From Colwellia sp. C1TZA3 (lineage in GTDB: Bacteria; Pseudomonadota; Gammaproteobacteria; Enterobacterales; Alteromonadaceae), in the NCBI RefSeq assembly GCF_007954265.1, contig NZ_VOLS01000016.1:1-64000 (forward strand): a stretch of DNA of 64,000 bases. Reading direction: 5' to 3'. This document shows, piece by piece, positions 46,453 to 56,071 of the stretch (position 1 is its first letter; each line of letters starts with the position of its first letter). The position numbers and the translations under genes are program-made. Under the pieces are notes generated by a model. The model was not told where the DNA came from. It made no database searches and was given only the letters and a program-made list of their open reading frames with translations.

Positions 46453-47577
46453 CTATTCACTAACGGTTAAATTAATCCGCTGTTTTAAAACCACCTCAAG
46501 TTTAGCACTCGCCGCTGAAATAAGCTGCTCTGTGGTTTCAAAATCGATACAAGCATCTGTCACAGAAACGCCATATTTCAGCTGGTCAATGGGTAACTCT
46601 GAACTTTGATTACCGGCATTGATATTACTCTCTAGCATAATACCAATAATGGTTTTATTGCCTGCACAAATTTGATCAAAAACATTGTCTGCCACTAAGG
46701 GTTGACGACGGTAGTCTTTATTAGAGTTACCGTGTGAACAGTCGACCACGATACCTGGCTCTAAATTTTGCTTGGCTAATTCTTCTTCACATAAAGCGAC
46801 ATTAACTGCATCGTAATTAGGCTTTTTACCACCACGCAAAATGACATGGCCATCAGGGTTACCCGAAGTTTTAATCAGTGCCACTTGGCCTAAGCGATTA
46901 ATGCCCATAAAACGATGTGAAGAGGCGGCTGACTGCAAAGCATTAATAGCAACACCAAGGCCACCACTGGTGCCATTTTTAAAGCCAATTGGCATCGACA
47001 AACCACTGGCCATTTCACGGTGCGTTTGTGACTCTGTGGTGCGTGCGCCAATAGCCGACCAACTAAATAGCTCAGCTAAATATTGTGGGCTGATTGGATC
47101 TAGCGCTTCAGTCGCCAATGGCAAACCTAGCTCAGTTAAGTAAATTAATAATGCACGGGCCTTACGAAGGCCGGTTTCTACATCAAATGAACCATCCATA
47201 TGCGGATCATTAATTAGCCCTTTCCAGCCCACCGTAGTACGCGGTTTTTCAAAGTAAACTCGCATAACAATATATAAACTACCTTGATATTTATCATGTA
47301 ATTTTTTTAGTTGTCTTGCATAAGCTTTAGCACCTTCAAGATCATGCACAGAACAAGGCCCTGCTATGACTAATAAACGATGATCTTGTTTGTGAATAAT
47401 ATTGGCAATAATTTGGCGAGCATTTTTAACAAAAACACGGCCTGCTTCTGGCAAGGGTAATTCTTCTCGTAAAGCATTAGGGGTAATTAAGACATCTTCC
47501 GCATTTACGTGAATATCATTCAGCCTACTTTTAGGTATTGGCTTTGCATCTGACGCCGTTAAGGTATTTTTTGACAT
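46453..47577 (-). CDS. aroF: 3-deoxy-7-phosphoheptulonate (DAHP) synthase
   Basis: This 374-aa class I enzyme condenses PEP and erythrose 4-phosphate, the first step of aromatic amino-acid synthesis. Motifs include IAGPCSVHD, YFEKPRTTVGWKGL, GARTTESQTHREMASGLSMP and VDCSHGNSNKD (metal site). The operon with tyrA suggests the Tyr-sensitive isozyme. AGGAAAGAATC lies before the ATG, and two TyrR-box-like sites lie about 165-205 bp upstream. Confidence 0.94.
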   Translation of the reverse strand: MSKNTLTASDAKPIPKSRLNDIHVNAEDVLITPNALREELPLPEAGRVFVKNARQIIANIIHKQDHRLLVIAGPCSVHDLEGAKAYARQLKKLHDKYQGSLYIVMRVYFEKPRTTVGWKGLINDPHMDGSFDVETGLRKARALLIYLTELGLPLATEALDPISPQYLAELFSWSAIGARTTESQTHREMASGLSMPIGFKNGTSGGLGVAINALQSAASSHRFMGINRLGQVALIKTSGNPDGHVILRGGKKPNYDAVNVALCEEELAKQNLEPGIVVDCSHGNSNKDYRRQPLVADNVFDQICAGNKTIIGIMLESNINAGNQSSELPIDQLKYGVSVTDACIDFETTEQLISAASAKLEVVLKQRINLTVSE

Positions 47578-47741
47578 GATTCTTTCCTAAATATAGAACA
47601 ATAAATATAAGTTTTAAGTAAAGTATTTTGGCTAACAACTATTCTCTACTAATAGTTGTGCAGCTAGAAGAGCGACTAGTTAAAGTATGGGAGGTAATAA
47701 TATTGATACTGCAGATTGTACATTTTTCAAACCCCTCTAGC

Positions 47742-47782
47742 TGTAAAATAAAGTTTACTTGTTTTGTATCGTTTATATTACA
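47742..47782 (-). promoter_or_regulatory. Tandem TyrR-box-like operators upstream of aroF
   Basis: TGTAAA-ATAAAG-TTTACT (47742-47759) matches the TyrR consensus TGTAAA-N6-TTTACA at 11 of 12 bases. TGTATC-GTTTAT-ATTACA (47765-47782) matches at 9 of 12. The centres are 23 bp apart, about two helical turns, like strong/weak box pairs in E. coli. A possible promoter (TTGAAA, TATCAA) lies closer to aroF. Confidence 0.7.
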
Positions 47783-47860
47783 CTATAATTTACTCACGTA
47801 CAGTCCTATTCTAAAAAATATGACTAATCAACCTTCCTTCACATTCAGGTGAACAGGTTA

Positions 47861-48017
47861 TACCAATTACATTAAGTTATTGCTCACTTGTACTAGTTAA
47901 AATAGCTCAAGGCTGTGTTGCTCTCAATCCCAATAGCCAGCTATTGCTCAATCGAGCGCCTTACCTTGAATTATTTTTCCTGCGCACAACAAGATCACAA
48001 ACTTAATGGAACTGGTA
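47861..48017 (+). repeat. 157-bp MITE-like element, copy 8
   Basis: Full-length copy with two changes in the left end (TACCAATTAC). It lies between aroF operators and the acs terminator. Confidence 0.92.
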
Positions 48018-48041
48018 TTATACCGTTTGTCATGAACATAA

Positions 48042-48065
48042 AAAAAGCGCCGAATGGCGCTTTTT
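48042..48065 (-). terminator. Terminator after acs
   Basis: A 10-bp AAAAAGCGCC/GGCGCTTTTT stem with a 4-nt loop and T residues on the minus strand. Confidence 0.85.
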
Positions 48066-48090
48066 AGCTTAATTTTTTATATGCTCAATT

Positions 48091-50034
48091 TTATTTATGC
48101 ACAATACGATGCTTAACTAAGTTCTCAACAACAGCAGGATCAGCCAACGTTGAAGTATCACCTAAGGTATCTACATCATTCTCAGCAATTTTGCGTAAAA
48201 TACGACGCATAATTTTACCTGAGCGGGTTTTAGGTAGCCCTGGAGCATATTGAATATAATCAGGTTTAGCAAAACGGCCTAATTCTTTCGCAACAAAATC
48301 GGTTAACTCACGGAGTAACTCGTCTGACTCGGTCGCATTACTCATTAAGGTGACATAAGCATAAACACCTTGGCCTTTAATTTCATGCGGATAACCAACA
48401 ACAGCGGCTTCAGCAACTGCCGGGTGCAATACCAAAGCACTCTCAATTTCAGCCGTACCTAGTCGGTGACCAGAAACATTCAATACATCATCAACACGAC
48501 CGGTGATCCAATAAAAACCGTCTTCATCACGCTTGGCACCATCACCGGTAAAGTAATTACCTGGATATTGGCTAAAGTAAGTTTGATAGAAGCGATCATG
48601 ATCACCATAAACAGTACGTAATTGACCCGGCCAACTACCTGTCATCATTAATAAACCTTGATTTGCACCTTTAAGAGTATTGCCGTCTTTATCAAACAGT
48701 GCAGGTTTAACCCCAAAGAAGGGTTTACCTGCTGCACCTGGTTTCATGTCAACCGCTCCTGGCAAGGAGGTAATTAAAATCCCACCCGTTTCTGTTTGCC
48801 ACCATGTATCAACAATAGGGCAATTACTTTTACCCACCGTCTCATAATACCAGTGCCATGCTTCAGGGTTAATTGGCTCACCTACCGTACCTAAAAGGCG
48901 CAGCGATGATAAATCCGCTTTTTCAACAAAACTATCACCAACACTCATCAAAGCGCGAATAGCGGTTGGTGCCGTGTAGAAAATATTGACTTGGTGCTTA
49001 TCACACACCTGCCAAAAACGACTAGCATCAGGATAAGTCGGCACACCTTCAAAAACCAGCGTGGTTGCACCATTTGCTAGTGGTCCGTAAAAAATATAAG
49101 AATGGCCAGTGATCCAGCCAGCATCTGCCGTACACCAGTAAACTTCACCGTCTTTATAATCAAAAACATATTTATGTGTCATGGCAGCGTAAAGTAGATA
49201 GCCACCACAAGTATGTAATACACCTTTAGGTGTGCCTGTTGAACCAGAGGTATATAAAATAAAGAGTGGATCTTCAGCGTCCATTACTTCCGGCTGACAA
49301 ACTGCAGGAAGCTTGGCGACTTCTTGTTGGTAATTGACATCAATTTTGTCATTCCACGCGACATCACCGCCAGTGCGTTGAACAACAATCACTGAGTGAA
49401 CATTTGGACAGTCGGCAACGGCGGCGTCAACATTTACTTTCAATGGAATAACCCGACCACCACGAAAACTTTCATCAGAGGTAACAACAACTTTACAGTC
49501 AGCGTCAGCGATGCGTGAACGAATAGCTTCAGTAGAAAAACCACCGAATACCACTGAATGAACCGCACCTATACGGGCACAAGCTAACATGGCATAACCA
49601 ATTTCAGGGATCATCGGCATATAAATACAGACACGATCACCTTTTTTCACGCCACGTGCTTTTAATAAATTAGCAAAACGACAAACATGATCATGCAGTT
49701 CTTGGTAGGTTATTTTTTTATCTTCGCTGGGATCGTCACCTTCCCAAATAATGGCGGTATCGTCAGCTTTACTGACTAAATGACGATCAATACAGTTATA
49801 ACTAACATTTAATTTACCACCAGAAAACCATTTGATATCAGCAGACTTCAGATCTACGTCTGAAACACTGTCCCAAGGCTTATACCAATCAAGGAACTGC
49901 TCAGCTTGCTCAGCCCAGAAAACATCAGGTTGCTCAATTGATTGCTTATACATTGCCTCATATTTTGCAGCGTCAATATAAGTGTCGGCTTTTGCTTGCG
50001 CTAATACGGGATAATGGCTTTTTAATTTGTGCAT
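48091..50034 (-). CDS. acs: Acetyl-CoA synthetase
   Basis: This 647-aa AMP-forming enzyme turns acetate, ATP and CoA into acetyl-CoA, feeding the glyoxylate shunt encoded earlier. Motifs seen are [15 protein letters not shown] (P-loop-like), [33 protein letters not shown] (hinge) and [11 protein letters not shown], whose Lys is the usual acetylation site. Length is typical. It stands alone with its own terminator. Confidence 0.97.
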   Translation of the reverse strand: MHKLKSHYPVLAQAKADTYIDAAKYEAMYKQSIEQPDVFWAEQAEQFLDWYKPWDSVSDVDLKSADIKWFSGGKLNVSYNCIDRHLVSKADDTAIIWEGDDPSEDKKITYQELHDHVCRFANLLKARGVKKGDRVCIYMPMIPEIGYAMLACARIGAVHSVVFGGFSTEAIRSRIADADCKVVVTSDESFRGGRVIPLKVNVDAAVADCPNVHSVIVVQRTGGDVAWNDKIDVNYQQEVAKLPAVCQPEVMDAEDPLFILYTSGSTGTPKGVLHTCGGYLLYAAMTHKYVFDYKDGEVYWCTADAGWITGHSYIFYGPLANGATTLVFEGVPTYPDASRFWQVCDKHQVNIFYTAPTAIRALMSVGDSFVEKADLSSLRLLGTVGEPINPEAWHWYYETVGKSNCPIVDTWWQTETGGILITSLPGAVDMKPGAAGKPFFGVKPALFDKDGNTLKGANQGLLMMTGSWPGQLRTVYGDHDRFYQTYFSQYPGNYFTGDGAKRDEDGFYWITGRVDDVLNVSGHRLGTAEIESALVLHPAVAEAAVVGYPHEIKGQGVYAYVTLMSNATESDELLRELTDFVAKELGRFAKPDYIQYAPGLPKTRSGKIMRRILRKIAENDVDTLGDTSTLADPAVVENLVKHRIVHK

Positions 50035-50323
50035 GCTTAATCCTTGAAATCTTGTTATTTAATGGCTTGTTGAGATGTCGAAGCAAAACCTCATTCAACT
50101 ATCGATCAGTTTTTTAACTTACCATCATAATAGCCTAACTTTTAGCGATGGGACACACCACTTAAGTCGAATATACATGAATTATTTATACAATTTGAAG
50201 ATGGTATAAGCCGAATATTAATACTACTAAAATGACCTAATAATGTTTTCGAAATAATATTTCATAAACAAAAAAAACCTTAAAATCAACAGAATAAAAC
50301 CTAAGAGCCTAAAAAATCGAGTG

Positions 50324-50458
50324 TTAAGATAAAACAATTGCTGACTGCTTTTTGTACTTACCTAAACCGATAAAGCACAACAGCAAAGAAAATAGCCCGA
50401 AAGTTTCCGGCTCAGGCACTGCAGTGGCTAGCGTGTTCCATGCTTTTATCGTGGCCAT
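50324..50458 (-). pseudogene. Remnant of a PEP-CTERM protein (sorting signal only)
   Basis: The 44-codon frame MATIKAWNTLATAVPEPETF... holds a VPEP motif, a hydrophobic helix (FGLFSLLLCFIGLG) and a basic tail (KYKK), the complete PEP-CTERM signal recognised by exosortase. There is no signal peptide and a TGA lies in frame seven codons upstream. AAGG lies 6 nt before the ATG, so expression of the stub cannot be excluded. Tandem repeat elements lie 120 bp upstream. No exosortase gene is in the window. The rest of 50035-50323 holds nothing I can name. Confidence 0.7.
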
Positions 50459-50581
50459 TTCTAACCTTATAGCTGCTCAACAAGTAAAAATGCCTTAAAC
50501 TTTTCCACTGGCTGCTCTGATAGAATCTCGTAATGCATCAACACAGGTACTGCGATTACTGCTATAACAAGCGTTGTATTA

Positions 50582-50738
50582 TACCAGTTCCATTAAGTTT
50601 GTGATCTTGTTGTGCGCAGGAAAAATAACTCAAGGTAAGGCGCTCAATTGAGCAATAGCTGGCTATTGGGAGTGAGAGCAACACAGCATTGAGTTATTTT
50701 AACTAGTACAAGTGAGCAATAACTTAATGGGATTGGTA
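50582..50738 (-). repeat. 157-bp MITE-like element, copy 9
   Basis: Full-length copy on the minus strand and first of a tandem pair. It has an ACAGCATTGAG variant where others have ACAGCCTTGAG. Confidence 0.93.
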
Positions 50739-50741
50739 TTA

Positions 50742-50898
50742 TACCAGTTCCATTAAGTTTGTGATCTTGTTGTGCGCAGGAAAAATAACTCAAGGTAAGG
50801 CGCTCGATTGAGCAATAGCTGGCTATTGGGAGTGAGAGCAACACAGCCTTGAGCTATTTTAACTAGTACAAGTGAGCAATAACTTAATGGGATTGGTA
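50742..50898 (-). repeat. 157-bp MITE-like element, copy 10
   Basis: Full-length copy in the same orientation as copy 9, 3 bp (TTA) after it. Confidence 0.93.
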
Positions 50899-50967
50899 TT
50901 ATTCATAATCTACGCTATTTTTATAGTTAATAAAGTCTTTAGCACTTTAGCAGCTTAAAAAAAATAC

Positions 50968-51003
50968 AAAAAGGCCTGTTTGGTTTCCCAAACAGGCCTT
51001 TTT
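50968..51003 (-). terminator. Terminator of the rpsP operon
   Basis: A 16-bp perfect stem (AAAAAGGCCTGTTTGG, 50968-50983/50988-51003) with a TTTC loop; the minus strand continues with a T-run. Confidence 0.93.
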
Positions 51004-51037
51004 CAAACTAACTGATAATACTCGTATTAAAGGGGAA

Positions 51038-51391
51038 TTATCTTTTTCCCAATTTCTCTTTAATACGTGCTTTACGACCAGATAGTTCGCGTAAGTAATA
51101 CAACTTAGCTTGACGTACATCGCCGCGACGCTTGACTGCAATAGAGTCAACGATTGGGCTATGTGTCTGGAATACACGCTCTACACCAACACCGTTTGAA
51201 GTTTTACGAACAGTGAATGCAGAATTGATGCCGCGGTTTTTAATAGCGATTACAACACCTTCAAATGCTTGAAGACGTGATTTTTCACCCTCTGTAACTT
51301 TTACTTGTACAACAACTGTATCGCCTGGGCGGTACACTGGTACATCTTTTTTCATTTGCTCAGCTTCAAGCTGCTTAATAATATTACTCAT
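51038..51391 (-). CDS. rplS: 50S ribosomal protein L19
   Basis: This 117-aa ribosomal protein sits at the 30S-50S interface. [18 protein letters not shown], the [12 protein letters not shown] segment and [30 protein letters not shown] are typical. It is the last gene of rpsP-rimM-trmD-rplS and ends at a strong terminator. Confidence 0.98.
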   Translation of the reverse strand: MSNIIKQLEAEQMKKDVPVYRPGDTVVVQVKVTEGEKSRLQAFEGVVIAIKNRGINSAFTVRKTSNGVGVERVFQTHSPIVDSIAVKRRGDVRQAKLYYLRELSGRKARIKEKLGKR

Positions 51392-51403
51392 AATACCTTC
51401 TTC

Positions 51404-52231
51404 CTAGTGTTCACAGTCATCAACAGCATTTTTATTATCAGCCTTAATGGCCGTTAACATTTTTTGCTGCTCTGCCGTCAGAGCTAGGTTAGTTAATAGT
51501 TCTGGTCTTCTAGTCCACGTTCTTTCTAACGACTGATATTGGCGCCATTGCCTTATATGTTCGTGATTACCACTTAATAGCACTTTAGGAACAGACTTTA
51601 TCTCGTTTACCGAAACGTCCATAACCTCTGGCCTAGTGTAATGTGGACAATCTAATAAACCGTCAGAAAATGAATCCTGCTCAGCTGATTGTTGATGTCC
51701 TAATACTCCGGGCACAAAGCGTGCTACGGCATCGATTACGTTCATAGCAGGTAATTCCCCACCACTTAATACATAATCTCCGACCGACCATTCTTCGTCT
51801 ATTTCAGACTCAATTAGTCGCTCATCTATACCTTCATAACGTCCTGCTATAAATATCAGTCGGTCATGTTGTGCTAATTCACGTACACCAGCTTGGTCCA
51901 ATTTTCGTCCTTGCGGCGACAAATAAATAACCTTCGCTCTACCCTTTTCTTTAATAAGATCTGGGCTGCTATCTTCATCTGCAGCTTTTCTTGCAGCTTG
52001 AATAGCATCACGTAATGGTTGCACCATCATAAGCATCCCTGGTCCGCCGCCGTAAGGTCGGTCGTCCACAGTGCGATGTTTATCATGAGTAAAGTCTCTT
52101 GGGTTCCACTTATGGAACTCAATTAAGCCATTACGGATCGCTCGGCCTGTCACCCCATACTCAGTAATGGCGTCAAACATTTCAGGAAAAAGGCTTATGA
52201 CCCCAATCCACATTTTCTTATCGCTAAGCAT
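51404..52231 (-). CDS. trmD: tRNA (guanine-N1)-methyltransferase
   Basis: This enzyme of about 275 aa methylates G37 of tRNAs, preventing frameshifts. It has the SPOUT knot fold: [40 protein letters not shown] and [16 protein letters not shown] chose ATG 52231. A TTG at 52255, 1 nt past the rimM stop with CCAGG upstream, is a good alternative, and the family core starts at MWIGV (52213). Third gene of the operon. Confidence 0.96.
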   Translation of the reverse strand: MLSDKKMWIGVISLFPEMFDAITEYGVTGRAIRNGLIEFHKWNPRDFTHDKHRTVDDRPYGGGPGMLMMVQPLRDAIQAARKAADEDSSPDLIKEKGRAKVIYLSPQGRKLDQAGVRELAQHDRLIFIAGRYEGIDERLIESEIDEEWSVGDYVLSGGELPAMNVIDAVARFVPGVLGHQQSAEQDSFSDGLLDCPHYTRPEVMDVSVNEIKSVPKVLLSGNHEHIRQWRQYQSLERTWTRRPELLTNLALTAEQQKMLTAIKADNKNAVDDCEH

Positions 52232-52256
52232 GTTTGTTGATACACTCTTACTCAAG

Positions 52257-52787
52257 TTAGAAACCTGGGTCCCAGTCAACACAAATCTGTTTATCTTCAG
52301 CGCTTATCGAAAGTATAACTTGGTCCATTAAGTAAGGAATTAACCTTTCTTTTTTTCCAAAGCCATCTTTCAGATTAGCCTTAACAACCAGTACATCGTT
52401 AGCGCCGGTTTCCATTATGTCGGAAACCTGACCTAGGTCGTAACCTTTGTCAGTAACTACCGCCATGCCGATTAGATCACGCCAATAAAACTCACCATCA
52501 GGTAAGTCTGATAACGCCTCTTCGCTGACAAATATCTCTGAACCCACTAGCTTTTGGGCTATATCGCGATCATCAATACCTGCAACTTTAACTACAAGAC
52601 CATTGTTATGTTTGCGCCAATCGGTAATATCTACTGATTGAATCTTATTCCCTAATTTTAAAGACCAAGGAAAATAGTCTAGAATGGCTTCTTGGTCATC
52701 TGTGAATGAATGAATTTTCAACCAACCTTTGATACCGTAGACTGCGCCTACTTTACCTAAAGTGACATCTTTACCAATAACTTCCAC
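52257..52787 (-). CDS. rimM: Ribosome maturation factor RimM
   Basis: This 176-aa protein helps assemble the 30S head and binds S19. The RimM domain ([20 protein letters not shown]) is followed by the PRC-barrel ([33 protein letters not shown]). Standard length, second gene of the rpsP operon. Confidence 0.97.
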   Translation of the reverse strand: MEVIGKDVTLGKVGAVYGIKGWLKIHSFTDDQEAILDYFPWSLKLGNKIQSVDITDWRKHNNGLVVKVAGIDDRDIAQKLVGSEIFVSEEALSDLPDGEFYWRDLIGMAVVTDKGYDLGQVSDIMETGANDVLVVKANLKDGFGKKERLIPYLMDQVILSISAEDKQICVDWDPGF

Positions 52788-52815
52788 AACAAACTCCTAA
52801 AACCTACCAATTAAA

Positions 52816-53064
52816 TTAAGCTGCTTTGTTAGCATCTTTAATTAATTTGGCCACACGATCAGATACAGTTGCACCTTGACCAACCCAATGGTTGACACGG
52901 TCTAAGTCTAAACGTAATTTTTCCGCTTGACCTTGCGCTGTAGGATTGAAAAAACCAACTTTCTCGATGAAACGACCATCGCGAGAGTTACGGCTATCTG
53001 CAACAACAACCTGATAGAATGGACGCTTCTTTGCGCCGGCACGAGCTAAACGAATGGTAACCAT
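52816..53064 (-). CDS. rpsP: 30S ribosomal protein S16
   Basis: This 82-aa ribosomal protein starts [20 protein letters not shown], with [19 protein letters not shown], both family signatures. GAGGACGAT precedes the ATG. First gene of its operon, with a leader of about 180 nt. Confidence 0.98.
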   Translation of the reverse strand: MVTIRLARAGAKKRPFYQVVVADSRNSRDGRFIEKVGFFNPTAQGQAEKLRLDLDRVNHWVGQGATVSDRVAKLIKDANKAA

Positions 53065-53109
53065 ATCGTCCTCTATATAATTTAAGTGTTAAAACGAATT
53101 TCCCAGACA

Positions 53110-53133
53110 TTTCCGTCGACTAAGCGACGGAAA
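53110..53133 (-). promoter_or_regulatory. Hairpin in the rpsP mRNA leader
   Basis: A perfect 9-bp stem (TTTCCGTCG/CGACGGAAA) with a 6-nt loop lies in the 5' leader, 46 nt before the rpsP ATG. No T-tract follows. It may influence operon expression. Confidence 0.5.
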
Positions 53134-53250
53134 AGCTCGCGTATGTTACGCTTTTCTGCTGATAAAGCAACCTAAAGCTATTGTTAGATGCGTTATTTCA
53201 CAAATTAGTTAGCGCAGTTATTAATATGACTATACATAGCCATCGGCGAA

Positions 53251-53278
53251 ACTATATAATCCACGCCTGCAAAATCAA
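53251..53278 (-). promoter_or_regulatory. Probable promoter of the rpsP operon
   Basis: On the minus strand, TTGATT and TATAGT are spaced by 16 bp, close to the sigma-70 consensus. Transcription would start near 53244, about 180 nt before rpsP. Confidence 0.6.
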
Positions 53279-53325
53279 GCGCTATATTCTCGCGCTTCAA
53301 TTAACCCTTTCTGGCCGGAAAAACG

Positions 53326-54321
53326 ATGACTGAACTGACAAACACCAGTATAAAAGGATTAATGCTAGCGATGACTACGGCTGTTATGTGGGGATTACTA
53401 CCTTTAGCGCTAAAATCTGTTTTAGTATTAATGGACGCTTATACCATTACTTGGTATCGCTTCGTGTTCGCCGCATTTTTTGTTACCCTACTTTTATCAG
53501 CAACAAGAAAAATACCCCGCTCAGCACTGCAACAAACCAGTGTGATGAAACGACTATTGCTTGCTGCCATTCTGTTGAGCTTTAACTACATACTGTACCT
53601 AGTTTCATTACACTATATACCTGTGGAAACTGCACAAATGCTCATTCAAATGGCGCCATTTTTTATGTTACTGGGCAGTGTTGTTGTCATGAAGGAGCAC
53701 TTTAGCCGCGGCCAAATGGTTGGTTCTTTGGTACTTATTTCTGGCTTGTTATTATTTTTTAATCAACGATTTATTAGTGATAGTGGCATTGATAATAGTG
53801 CGATGGATAATCATGATTTTTTACTTGGCTTTATCATTATGTTTGGTGCGGCAATAACGTGGGCAGCCTATGCGATTATACAAAAGCAAATGTTGCGTTA
53901 TTACAGTTCAAACCAAATAATGTGGTGTATTTATTTATTAAGCGCGCTGTTTTTTTTGCCGTTAGCAAGTCCCGAAAAAATAATGTCTTTAGATGATAGC
54001 GCATTACTGTTATTACTTTTTTGCTGCGCAAACACCCTTATTGCCTATGGCACGTTTGCTAAGTCATTAGAATATTTATCAACGGCAAAAGTGAGTGCGA
54101 CCTTGGCGATAACGCCATTACTTACTGTGATGTTTGCCACTATCGCTGAGCAAATTTGGCCCTCAACATTCCAAGCACAACAGTTGAATGTACTCGCTTA
54201 TATCGGTGCTGGCTTTGTGGTCTTAGGCTCAATGCTAACAGCCCTAGGTAATAGAATACTCAATAAGAAGAATATAAATGCACTCAAAGAATATTTAAAA
54301 TTTAAAAATAACAGCGCTTAA
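53326..54321 (+). CDS. EamA/RhaT-family (DMT) transporter
   Basis: This 331-aa inner-membrane protein has ten hydrophobic helices in two EamA repeats (about 10-145 and 165-300). MWGLLPLALKSV at the start and PVETAQMLIQMAPFFMLLGSVVVMKEH are typical drug/metabolite-transporter signatures. Substrate unknown. It is divergent from rpsP and ends at a terminator shared with ffh. Confidence 0.92.
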   Translation: MTELTNTSIKGLMLAMTTAVMWGLLPLALKSVLVLMDAYTITWYRFVFAAFFVTLLLSATRKIPRSALQQTSVMKRLLLAAILLSFNYILYLVSLHYIPVETAQMLIQMAPFFMLLGSVVVMKEHFSRGQMVGSLVLISGLLLFFNQRFISDSGIDNSAMDNHDFLLGFIIMFGAAITWAAYAIIQKQMLRYYSSNQIMWCIYLLSALFFLPLASPEKIMSLDDSALLLLLFCCANTLIAYGTFAKSLEYLSTAKVSATLAITPLLTVMFATIAEQIWPSTFQAQQLNVLAYIGAGFVVLGSMLTALGNRILNKKNINALKEYLKFKNNSA

Positions 54322-54426
54322 TTTAACCTATACCGTCGATACTCAGTTAAATAAAGTCATCGGTGAGGCACTAAATCAACCCATTTTTTTATAAAATCAT
54401 ATCAACATAACGCAAGTTTAAGAAAC

Positions 54427-54457
54427 AAAAAAGGTAGCACTTAGCTACCTTTTTTTG
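54427..54457. terminator. Bidirectional terminator between the EamA gene and ffh
   Basis: A 12-bp AAAAAAGGTAGC/GCTACCTTTTTT stem with a 5-nt loop and A/T runs on both sides. Confidence 0.9.
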
Positions 54458-54484
54458 TTTCAAAGCACGGTCTAAATTATCAAA

Positions 54485-55867
54485 TTAACGACCAGGCATA
54501 CCGCCGCCCATGCCGCCACCTGGAGGCATCATACCTTTCATTGAGCGCATCATTTTTTGCATGCCGCCTTTACCCGACATTTTTTTCATCATTTTTTGCA
54601 TTTGAGTAAATTGTTTTAGCAGTTTATTAACATCTTGAATTTGCGTACCCGAACCTGCGGCAATACGACGCTTGCGAGAGCCTTTAATAACATCAGGGCG
54701 TTGTCGCTCGGCTTTAGTCATTGAGTTAATCATAGCTTCCATGCGGATAGTCATTTTATCATCCACTTGGCCTTTAACTTGCTCCGACATATTGCCCATA
54801 CCGGGTAATTTATCCATTAAACCCATCATGCCGCCCATACTTTTCATTTGCACGAGTTGATCACGAAAGTCTTCTAAATCAAAACCCTTACCACTTTTTA
54901 CTTTTTTCGCTAATTTTTCAGCTTGTTTACGATCAACCTTTTGCTCGACCTCTTCAATTAAAGACAGTACATCGCCCATACCAAGGATACGAGAAGCAAT
55001 TCTGTCTGGGTGAAAAGGCTCTAAGGCTTCAATTTTTTCGCCAACCCCCATAAACTTAATCGGTTTACCGGTAATATGGCGAATAGATAACGCCGCACCA
55101 CCACGGGCATCGCCATCAGTTTTGGTTAAGATGATACCGGTTAACGGCAAAGCATCATTAAAGGCTTTGGCGGTATTAGCCGCATCTTGACCTGTCATGG
55201 CGTCAACCGTAAACAAAGTTTCAATCGGCTTAATAGCCGCATGTAACTGTTGAATCTCAGCCATCATCTCGCCGTCGATATGCAAACGCCCGGCGGTATC
55301 AACAATAACGACATCAAAAAAGTTTTTCTTCGCGTGATCAATTGCACCGTTAGCAATATCAATAGGCTTTTGCTTAATATCACTCGGGAAAAAGCCAACA
55401 TTGATTTCAGTGGCCAACATTTCCAGTTGTTTAATCGCTGCTGGGCGATAAACATCAGCACTCACCACGAGCACTTTTTTCTTTTCGCGCTCAGTTAAAA
55501 ATTTAGCTAACTTAGCAACAGAGGTAGTTTTACCTGCACCTTGTAAACCGGCCATTAAGACAACGGCTGGCGGTGCTGTTTTTAGGTTAAGGGATTCATT
55601 AACTTCACCCATCGCCATTTCAAGTTCAGTACGAACAATTTTTACAAAAACCTGACCTGGTGTTAAACTCTTCGACACATCTTGCCCAACAGCACTTTCT
55701 TTTACTTTGGCAATAAACTCGCGAATAACCGGTAAAGCGACATCAGCCTCTAACAATGCCATCCGTACTTCACGTAAAGTTTCTTTTATATTGTCTTCTG
55801 TTAAGCGACCACGGCCACTGATATTTTTTAGTGTTTTCGTTAAACGATCGGAAAGATTTTCAAACAT
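54485..55867 (-). CDS. ffh: Signal recognition particle protein
   Basis: This 460-aa GTPase binds signal sequences and 4.5S RNA and delivers ribosomes to FtsY. The N domain (FENLSDRLTKTLKNISGRGRL) is followed by the G domain (GLQGAGKTTSVAKLA, VDTAGRLHIDGEM, TKTDGDARGG) and the Met-rich M domain, ending in a Gly-Met tail. I use ATG 55867 (MFENLSD); an earlier in-frame start would add 14 unsupported residues. Confidence 0.97.
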   Translation of the reverse strand: MFENLSDRLTKTLKNISGRGRLTEDNIKETLREVRMALLEADVALPVIREFIAKVKESAVGQDVSKSLTPGQVFVKIVRTELEMAMGEVNESLNLKTAPPAVVLMAGLQGAGKTTSVAKLAKFLTEREKKKVLVVSADVYRPAAIKQLEMLATEINVGFFPSDIKQKPIDIANGAIDHAKKNFFDVVIVDTAGRLHIDGEMMAEIQQLHAAIKPIETLFTVDAMTGQDAANTAKAFNDALPLTGIILTKTDGDARGGAALSIRHITGKPIKFMGVGEKIEALEPFHPDRIASRILGMGDVLSLIEEVEQKVDRKQAEKLAKKVKSGKGFDLEDFRDQLVQMKSMGGMMGLMDKLPGMGNMSEQVKGQVDDKMTIRMEAMINSMTKAERQRPDVIKGSRKRRIAAGSGTQIQDVNKLLKQFTQMQKMMKKMSGKGGMQKMMRSMKGMMPPGGGMGGGMPGR

Positions 55868-56071
55868 AAATGACTCAAATATTAACTTTGCGCAAAAAAT
55901 TACCTCCATTATACCCGTACAATTAATTAGCGAAAGTAGAAGTTATGATTTTAAGCTAATGATGGGATTTAATATCGTGATATGTAGAAAATCACAAGCA
56001 TGATTACAGATCAATAACAGCGAAAAAAATTATGATAAACTGTTAATAACAACGTCATATTTGAACCAAAT

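Noticed and set aside
47628-47852. 74-codon frame upstream of aroF
   Set aside because: It covers the TyrR boxes and promoter region, lacks a ribosome site and has no recognisable domain.
50459-50580. Minus-strand stretch reading LVIAVIAVPVLMHYEILSE, resembling the start of a two-helix ion-channel family
   Set aside because: Too short to support; it is cut by the repeat element and ends at a stop before the PEP-CTERM remnant.
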